Shown piece by piece: positions 56,500 to 64,000 of a DNA stretch of 64,000 nt. Source of the DNA: Solen grandis (taxonomy: Eukaryota > Mollusca > Bivalvia > Adapedonta > Solenidae); NCBI GenBank assembly GCA_021229015.1, contig CM037795.1:14737362-14801361 (forward strand), given 5' to 3'. Made by a program: the position numbers and the translations under genes. Positions within the stretch are counted from its first letter, which is position 1, and each line of letters starts with the position of its first letter. The notes beneath the pieces are model-generated. The model was given only the letters and a program-made list of their open reading frames with translations, was not told where the DNA came from and did not search any database.

Positions 56500-59400
56500 A
56501 GAACTAATAGCTGAAAACGCATTGTTGTTGTTTTTTCTACAAGTTTAAAAACTGTGTTCAGCTTGAACGTTAAATGCATATCTTTAGTGAAAGCGTCAAT
56601 CATTGAACCAAGGGACATAATCATTAACGATAGGAATCAGTATGGTTATTCCTGATTGTCTTATTTTGTAGATTGCCGGTCTACAGAGTTCTTATCTTCA
56701 ATTCAACAGGCGACCGTGACCCGAAAGAGTTACTTGAACCCATTCAGGTTTGCTATCACATTACCTATATTTCATCTGTCTCTTTGATTTTTAACAAAAG
56801 TTATCTTTGGAACACATGTGTCATCTGCTGAAGCGTGACAGAAAATGTGACGGACAGACAGACGGACAGACAGACGACAGAAAAGTGATACCTACGTGTC
56901 ACCTCTGCTTACAGCGGCCGATACAAACATCTAAATAATACAGAGTGATTCTGTTTAAGCCTCAAATTCTGACCGACTCACTCCGTATAAAATTTTGATA
57001 CGTTTAAACGAAATGTACACAAATGAAACTAAGAACGCTATAATTTTATTTGTTTTAGTAAGACCAATGGATAATAATTGTGTTATCATTATTGAATGAA
57101 ATAAACAATATTGAAGGAAAAGTTATTACAGTGTGTTTAAATTCTTTTTGTTTTACCGTATCCCGCGAAGTAATTTTCGGTTCTTCTTTAGTTCACCACT
57201 TGGCCGCCATTGTCAAAAGTTAATCAGAGCGATGGAAAATAAGTAATATCAATGTCGGTTTTCACGGATAATTACTGGATTGTAATTTATCAATAATCAT
57301 TTGAGAGAAGGAAGATCGATACAATAAAAAAATACGATAAAGCGTGTCAAGATTGTATGGGATATTTTCATATCTCTCCGGCTTTGAAATGTACCTTTAT
57401 TTTCCTCAATGCTTTACAGTTATTGGTAGGTAAATAAATAAATATGCACGATTTCTGTAAGTGCAATCTTCCATTGAAAGAATTCAAAACTACTAACGTA
57501 ATGAAGATCATAGGATAGGGTCAAAACAGAAAGTGACATTTTGAGTGATATCTGATAATGACCAGATAAAGGAAACAGTGATTGGAACAAAATGTATTAC
57601 AATAAGTTTTATTTGTCTAATTCGTAGTTGTCTTTTTAGCTAGACCTCCATTGATGCAGGAGTTGCAGAAACTATGTTCATGTTTTTATTTGTTTGTAAT
57701 CTAAAGGAAGTTACTAGTTGGAATTTAAAGAAGTAAGAATTTAGGAATATGAGGTATAACAAGGAGAAATTATAATAAAAGTAGTCCTTCATTTGAAACT
57801 GTGAAATTATCAAATGTATTTTTATTTATATAGCAGTAATCAACCCAAAAGCATAAAATAAAATTATATATTTGCACATAGGTCTGCATACTCTGCTTAA
57901 AAGGACTGTTTCTTTTCTTACAGTTTTGTCAAATAACGTTTCGGTGATATAAGATTAAGATTTTAACTGGATGAATTGAATAACAATGAAGATTTAACAC
58001 ACACCGAGTTTACTGCCATTAGCCACAGTGTCATGGCACAAAGTCAAACATTTAAACTTGCTGTAACCAGCATGTTCCAGTGTGGGACTTTTCTGTATTA
58101 TGTGTTGGAGAGTGTTCACGTGCTTTTGATTTTGTTTGTTTTCGAATGAAAAAAAAGTATACGTTTGATGTGAGAAGAGCGTAGAAAGGTCGATATATTG
58201 ACTGATATATGTCGTAATGCTCTGATAAGCACTTATCTATGACAGATTATTTAAACGAATGTAAATTCTGAAATGAATGCACTTTATATTGCGTAATAGT
58301 GTGAACAGAACATTTTTATCTCCGACCTTTATTTCCAAATCTCAGGACTTGTATGGTATACTACTCAAATTTGCTAAGGATCACTTATTGTTCATTGCAT
58401 ATCAGATTACTCGAACGATCGAACAATTTGATATATTGTTTTGAAAAGCAATTTGTGAAATTTATTGGCCACAATAACCAAATAAACTAGAGCTATCACA
58501 TAGGGTGATTCATACCGTCGAAACATTGCCATGGTGCATTTAATGATTAATGAAAAGTTTACCATGATGTTACATGAAGGTGAAGGTCGCAATTCCGTTG
58601 GACAGTTTGATGGTACTGTCTTAATGAATATTGCATGTGATTATGAATCAGTTCTGTAAAGCGATAAAACATAGTATTAACCGCATGCAACGGAACAGGA
58701 CTACAAGATCCCCATATTGCCCCAATCAAAATCTTGGTTTTGGGGATATATTTGTTTTAACAATTTAAAAAATATAATCGTCAAAAGCAAATCAATCAAA
58801 TATACAAGCAAAGAAGATTTCACTATTAACTATATTAAGTTCTAGTATATTTTATATATGATAAACGTTTACTTAGGTACGGTCTTACATGTTTCTTACC
58901 TGATGCAGAACTCTGGACTTAAAATAGAGGGCGTGTATCAAGCATAACGTTCTTTTAATTTCTCTAAACTTGGTTAATGCGCCATTTTTAGTTTCCTTTT
59001 TTTTATTTATCCGCTTTCTTCTCCGAAGGAAGAGCTCCAATGGAACCATTTAATTCGTGTCCCGTAACTTCGTGTGCCACTAATTTTTAATATCTCATGT
59101 GCTGGCGATGGTACTTCAGAGAATATTCTACCATTATTTCATTATTATTAAATGTCTCGAGTTGTATATTGGATTTGGTGAGATGCTGATAAACGTCACT
59201 GGAAAAAGATAAAACAGTAAAGTGGATAAATCACTTGCAATTGTAACGATTTTTTTTTCAGGAATGTACTTTTGACGCTGCTCTATTTTGTCCAAATAAA
59301 GCCTATGAAACCCCAGAAAATGCAGGTAAGGATATTTCGGCGTAGCTGACCGACCGAACTTTTGATATACTTTAGAGACCATTAAAGTATGTAAATTGGT

Positions 59401-60669
59401 CTTTTTCTGTAATAATTGTAAAATGTAATTATATGCTAAATCAACTTATGAATTGCTTCTAATTGTGTATAATACATTCCTAAAGAAGTGCGGTTAGTAA
59501 ATTGATCGTTTAGCCATGATGGTATCACACTACGTGCTCCAGTTACATAATCAGTCCGTTTAATATGTATATTATGCATATGTAATTATTCTACCACTGC
59601 AAAATACCGTTTTTACAGATATATATCGTTTTCTCTACTTTGCTGTTAGCCTTTATTGCTACATTAATAATGATTTTTAACTTGAAACGACCAACAAAGT
59701 TTAAGACTTTGTCAGGGCACGGTAGTCCAATGGTAGAGTTCGTTGTCTATGGAGTTTTTAATATTTCCAAAATAAAATATGGTATGGTATATACAGCAAA
59801 GAAATGTGCTCACAAAACAAAGGCATGCCCTTACGAGTGTCGAAATAAGTTTTGCTTGGATAGGCTACACCTTAAACCTTTAAGATAATGTGAAGAAATA
59901 GACACACCTTCTTTAGAAGCAAATTAACACAAGGTGGTTTTGAGATGCGACCCCATCTCTCGACATAGTCATTAGCAGTGTCATCAAATGCTCTTAACCA
60001 ATACTGTACAATAATATAAGAACACAATAATAAATTTCTGTATACTCTAATTAATATGTTGTTGTCTTTTGTGCATGAAACAGACACAAAGTTTTTACTG
60101 CTAGCTTAATTCTAAGTATAAAACAATGGGCAGTGTATCTAGATTAACAGGTATCATGGATCTATTACAGAAGACTATATTCTTGAAAATTCATATACGA
60201 AATTGAATATTTTCATTGAATATCATCAAGCTAGAAGAAGCACATATGATTATAAATTCAGTGTGGTGATGGACTGATGAAAACAGTTCTAGTACTTAAA
60301 AAAAGCATATGTAGAAATATCCGATGAAAAAAGCGACCAAAATATAGTCTTACAATAAAATCTCTCGAAAACATGTTTAATTTCACTTCAGACCAGACGA
60401 ATTTTGTCGTTACAGAAGAGATGCAAGCTCAGAGATGCATTGAAAACAAAACAGCCTGGGAGGAGTTGACGAAGAATGTTGCCATGGAGATTCATGTTTT
60501 TCCATCTGTATCATCTTGTTTTGACTGGGCTAGCAAAGAAAATGAAAGTAATAGGGGAGATGGCGCAGAACAAAAGCATAAACAAGTTCTGATTGTTGGC
60601 AGTCTTTATTTAGTTGGGGCTGCTCTTCGGGTGTTGAGAGATCAGGGTAAAGCTGATATGAATCCTTAG
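51007..60669 (+). CDS. FPGS: Folylpolyglutamate synthase, C-terminal part (six exons found)
   Basis: FPGS adds glutamates to the gamma-carboxyl of folates using ATP, retaining them in cytosol and mitochondria for one-carbon metabolism. The exons are 51007-51139, 55287-55384, 56127-56179, 56672-56747, 59262-59325 and 60392-60669 (stop TAG). Landmarks follow animal FPGS order: CPLSLCPDL; INASIALQLCQTW; the Mur-ligase-type YLDGAHT; FNSTGDRDP; FDAALFCPN; and, near the C-terminus, VGSLYLVGAALRVL. Phases fit throughout except between the first two exons, where about 30 family residues are absent, so one phase 1-1 exon is missing. About 233 residues are present against roughly 550-590 in animal FPGS. 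The ATP-binding N-terminal half, with its P-loop GTKGKGS, is not in the window and should lie in or beyond the gap. The identification is secure. Confidence 0.92.
51782..52038 (-). mobile_element. SINE family B in duplication copy 1, 10-bp target duplication
   Basis: AATTACTGAT flanks it at 51772-51781 and 52039-52048. Minus-strand head 'GGGGCCTCCGTGGCCGAGGG', body as at 20641. Confidence 0.88.
53079..53336 (-). mobile_element. SINE family B in duplication copy 2, same insertion site
   Basis: Target duplication AATTACTGAT at 53069-53078 and 53337-53346. It is nearly identical to the 51782 copy, so it was copied with the duplication rather than inserted independently. Duplication copy 3 has a single AATTACTGAT at 54875-54884 and no SINE. 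Confidence 0.88.
55287..55384 (+). CDS. FPGS: FPGS exon b with YLDGAHT (phase 1 to 0)
   Basis: The acceptor 'ttgtatggaacag' and donor 'CAG|gtaaag' bound LERCIWKGRNQKISTPGISF and then YLDGAHTVESVQ. W-x-GR-x-Q and DGAHT are FPGS/FolC C-terminal domain hallmarks; the His is conserved in the Mur-ligase fold. Confidence 0.92.
55733..56026 (+). mobile_element. SINE family A in an FPGS intron
   Basis: The head 'gtggtagagcgtccgcctcg' lacks a few 5' bases. The body matches the 47371 copy ('ggcccggtgtcaggg', 'gtaatactgcagtgtcgca') and the tail is 'aaacccaacaaacaaatg'. A TTG/CTG microsatellite precedes it. Confidence 0.8.
56127..56179 (+). CDS. FPGS: FPGS exon c (53 nt, phase 0 to 2)
   Basis: The acceptor 'tcttgatcacag' and donor 'TTAGG|gtatgt' bound QCFDWFRMESKREADEL, equivalent to the ACVRWFRQ-type segment after DGAHT. 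A donor two codons downstream exists but would break the phase with the next exon. Confidence 0.85.
56672..56747 (+). CDS. FPGS: FPGS exon d with FNSTGDRDP (phase 2 to 0)
   Basis: The acceptor 'cttattttgtag' and donor 'CAG|gtttgc' bound LPVYRVLIFNSTGDRDPKEL and then LEPIQ. The FN-[AS]-TGDRDP string is distinctive of animal FPGS. Confidence 0.92.
56748..59261. other. FPGS intron, nothing recognised
   Basis: 2.5 kb of AT-rich sequence without recognised repeats or exons. A short 'gacagacagacgacag' stretch lies near 56856. Confidence 0.5.
59262..59325 (+). CDS. FPGS: FPGS exon e (phase 0 to 1)
   Basis: The acceptor 'ttttttttcag' and donor 'GCAG|gtaagg' bound ECTFDAALFCPNKAYETPEN and then A, matching the FDYAVFCPN region. 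Confidence 0.88.
60392..60669 (+). CDS. FPGS: FPGS terminal coding exon
   Basis: The acceptor 'atttcacttcag' starts DQTNFVVTEEMQAQRCIENK. Later come CFDWASKENE and the final VLIVGSLYLVGAALRVL, then TAG. The region between is shorter than in vertebrates, as in other invertebrates. The upstream ATG at 60373 is intronic. Confidence 0.92.
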
Positions 60670-63600
60670 CTGTTTTGGTCTCTTTACCCGTATACTAAAC
60701 ACTAAAAAGTTCGTGTATTTTTCTTCAGGCATTCGTGTGGACTTTTGTTGTATATTAAACGAGTTACATCACCGTAAAATTTAATATTAACTGAATCGAA
60801 TATGTATAAATCAGTCAAATACACTTAGCAATGGCAAACTTTCACACACACAAACTTTTTATAATTTCCTTTAGTCGAATATTGATTTAAAATTGGAAAA
60901 GAAGATATCTTCAAATGCGTTAGCAATGCATAGCTCAAAAACGTTATAATTGTGAAAGATTACAGGAAGTAAGTCAAGTAACGTTACGCTTACGTACGAT
61001 TAATTTGCACTAGGTGGCTTAATTGTAATTGAGATTTACACTAAACAAACACATTTCGTTGATAAATATTCATGGATAATACCGTGTAGAAGATTTACCT
61101 TCAAAAATGGTTATACTGAATATGTTTTTCATCATATGACATTATGATTAAACAGCTGTTTAAGGTTTCATATTTTCTTATATTTAACACGTTACATATA
61201 ACTTATAGGCCGAATGACATCACTCTGCGTCACGCGAGCGTATTCTATGTATGAATATTGTGTTAAACTCTAATAGCTGGATAAAATGTATTTGATGTAA
61301 CAGACTTTTATTATTCATATGATGTTGGACATGTATGAGAAAATCTTTTTTTTTTCAGTTTCTATTTGAAACGATTTTCTTGTCTTAGATTACAATTCGT
61401 TCACAGTGCGTTCATTCATGTTGTTTTTTTTTTTGGTTATTATCGCGGTTTACTGAGTCTTTGTCATTTGATAAAACGAATCTGACATGATTTGTCATTT
61501 CAAATGAACATTTTTGCCAGAGACTCGCTTAAAAACATTTTCATGAATTTGTTTAGTAATGCTTGATATGTTAGAGCCTATATACATACAAATATATAAA
61601 AATACCATGTACATGTTTGTTTGAATGATAACATTAAACTCCATGCTTGATTTAATCAGACAAAAGGTATAGTTTTCCGTTGATTTCTTTGCAACCGGAT
61701 GTTGCAAAATTAAGTTTTGAGTAAAAAGAGAAGGTACTCGTTAAAGCTGCACCGAGCAGTAACATGATAAACACAAATTTACGATATGGGTTTTCATTTT
61801 CAGATTCGGATTAGACAATTTTTAAATTGCTCTATTCATATTTAAAAAAAAACATTTTTAATTGTCTTTTCTGTTTGGGGTTATATAGGTCATGTTTATA
61901 TGCCGGATAAATGCATAGGTCATCTGCTAAATTTTGCAGAATGATATACGTTTTGATGGAAGATAGATGCTAGACGCCAGTGTTTTCAATTAATTTGTTG
62001 CGTAAAAAAACAAAGAAAGCGTTGATTTTATAACGTTGCAACCTTTTGTCTGAGTATCACACCCCTGATCTTTTTAAACCTTTACATATATGTTTTTTCT
62101 CTTATAAATAGTTGTTTACATTTAATGCTTAACAAGATATATACAGGAAATGTGTTTGTTTTGAGTGGATATGAAATATATCTCATCGAGAAGTGATAAA
62201 ATTTAATATTGTGAAAATGAGATACATTCCATATTCACTCAAACAAACAAATGTTCTTTTTTATTTTATTCTAACTGCTGCAACATACCCATATTAACCT
62301 TTGTAAGTACAAACATAGTCCTATTGCTTCAATGTTTAAAAACTTTTGTATATCAACTTTGTATGCTTTTGTGATCATGCGGCTAGGGAAAAATCAAGGA
62401 AAACTTCAATTAAGTTAAGTTTCTGCTGCATACTTGTTTTATAATTAATTAATTATAATTAATTGCAGTAAACATCGTACATGCGACCATCTGTATTAAA
62501 CGACTTTTTTTATTTAACGACAATTATAAATCCTGCCCGAGCGTTTTTACTACATAAATCTATCCCATTAAACCACTTTCTCATTATAAGACCAGAGACC
62601 ACAGTAACAAAGTCCCAGCAGTTTAGATTATATGCAAAATACATGTATACACTCGGACGAAATACGCAACTTAATTGGAAGACTATAACAGGTAATTCTC
62701 CACATGATGGGATCATAGATGATAGTTCACTTATTATTCGCAGTTATTCTAGTATAGAGGAAATTAAATGATTTTTCTTTTTTTAAGATTCTATTTTCTT
62801 TTACGCGTGGTCATAAAATAAACAACAAACATACGAGTGCAAGTATGTTTTTCATATGATCACAAGTGCAAAAAAACGATCTTACAAGAAAAATCAACAA
62901 ATAGAATTACATTATTCGAGTATTCCGTATATTTCCTACGCCTTGGTAAAAGTATAGCCACTCTAACATGTGGAAGATAACGCTATCTCTCTATTGTTGA
63001 AGATTTTGAGTTCTCCTGTGTTGGTTTGTAGGTTGATCACTATATTCATGGAATAAATGGGGTTTTCTAGCCTCTACAATGTGGAGGACATTTTTCTTGT
63101 CTAGAGCTTCAATTTTGGTTTCTAGAAGAGTTACACCTGACTTTTTGAAAGATAAAAAATGCAAAAGTGTCATGAATATATTTCAATATCATTTGTTTGT
63201 TTTATTTTTATGTATTTCAACAATATTTGTATATAGATTTATAATAACGAATTATTTATCTTTCGTTGCCGTTGGTTGTCTTTTTAATCCTTTTAAAGCT
63301 ACCCGGAAATGGGGTTAGTTTGCATCATTTATGTTGGTGATACGTTCCGACTCATGTACATTCAAAATGACCTGATACAATTTCTCTGCTATTTTAGAAC
63401 AGACTAGACGTTTTTGAATATTCCATTATCTTTCTACAGATATGCATAAAATGTAATACAATAGTGAAGGTTACATGTCAAAAATACAAAAATAAATGTA
63501 AGACATTGTGTAAACATAGATGTCTTATATGATGTCATTGCCGCCATGGCAGTAGAGGTAGAGGATATACTGTTGGAGAGGTTAGAGGATATCTGATTTC

Positions 63601-64000
63601 GAAGATAGTGCAGACTTTCCTAGTGAAAATGATTAATCAAAGCTTGGGAAGAGGACTGACAAGCAAACCTTAGTACGAGTGAGTGTAGTATATTAATTAA
63701 TGAAAGGACATGAGAATGAGATAATTAAAAAAGAAAAGAAATCGAAAAACAAAGATTCAAAAACAATTATTGCAGATGACTCATAATCACACAAAACAGC
63801 TTTTAAAAAACAACTTTTTAAAAATGTTTTCTTATCAATGTCGACACTTCACACCGGTATTATAATATAAACACTTCTATTGCAGAATCAACTAAATAAT
63901 TACTATCCTACTTTCACTTTCCCATATAGTTTTGGAAAACGCTGCCAAGTAAGTGTAATTGCTTTTAAATATTTTTTTCTCATAATGTCATATACAATGC
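60670..64000. other. Downstream of FPGS, no gene recognised
   Basis: AT-rich, low in the dispersed families seen elsewhere. A 96-aa frame (62481-62771) has no recognised features. At 63546 an ATG in an ideal gccgccATGG context opens a 16-codon frame (MAVEVEDILLERLEDI), which may be a first exon fragment or chance. Confidence 0.4.

Noticed and set aside
43144..60669. A HEPN-FPGS fusion gene
   Set aside because: The splice phases do not match (1 out, 0 in), FPGS lacks its N-terminal half, and an assembly gap separates the two.
62481..62771. 96-aa frame downstream of FPGS
   Set aside because: No recognisable motif, composition like the surrounding AT-rich DNA, and no neighbouring splice-consistent exon.

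Overview
This is eukaryotic, AT-rich, repeat-laden nuclear DNA, very probably from a bivalve mollusc. The evidence is intron-split genes with GT-AG signals, tRNA-derived SINEs, CR1/L2-type LINE remains, and many copies of the 'TAGCTCACCTGAGCAC...GTCCGTCGTC...' dispersed repeat that I associate with bivalve genomes. That attribution is recall, not a database search. Bacterial features (operons, ribosome binding sites, CRISPR) are absent, and most open frames in the window are chance or repeat-derived.

Layout. 1-470: end of a minus-strand dispersed repeat. 471-3780: array of ~190-bp satellite monomers. 3781-6715: region bounded by inverted AGC-rich arms, holding a second satellite (~184-bp period). 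6985-9205: decayed LINE reverse transcriptase with a 230-bp TTAA-flanked MITE in its last codons. 9238-10690: interleaved inverted repeats. 11105-13990: three-level nest of transposable elements. 14.0-26.6 kb: more MITEs, a SINE with a perfect 13-bp target duplication, a ~148-bp tandem array (21.17-23.08 kb) and a cluster of palindromic repeats. 26607-32841: 6.2-kb block bounded by a perfect 15-bp inverted repeat and long minisatellite ends, enclosing a set of exon-like segments, one of which encodes a 9-residue repeat. 33-43 kb: tRNA-like sequence, a 320-bp-period Helentron-like element, SINEs and further repeats.

Two recognisable protein genes lie on the plus strand. One (43144-49364) starts with a HEPN domain of the DZIP3-like type; its first coding exon has a one-base slip in a C run and its first coding intron appears to use a GC donor. 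The other (51007-60669) is the 3' part of folylpolyglutamate synthase (FPGS): six exons whose splice phases fit, except for one missing exon between the first two. A 100-N assembly gap (50001-50100) lies between the truncated 3' end of the first gene and the truncated 5' end of the second, so neither gene is complete here. The large FPGS intron holds a partial tandem duplication in which two copies share one SINE insertion and a third keeps the empty site.

The two genes have no obvious functional link: FPGS serves one-carbon metabolism, and the HEPN protein belongs to a family expanded in molluscs with unsettled function. The least explained object is the 26.6-32.8 kb inverted-repeat-bounded block with its exon chain. 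All repeat classes were assigned by eye.
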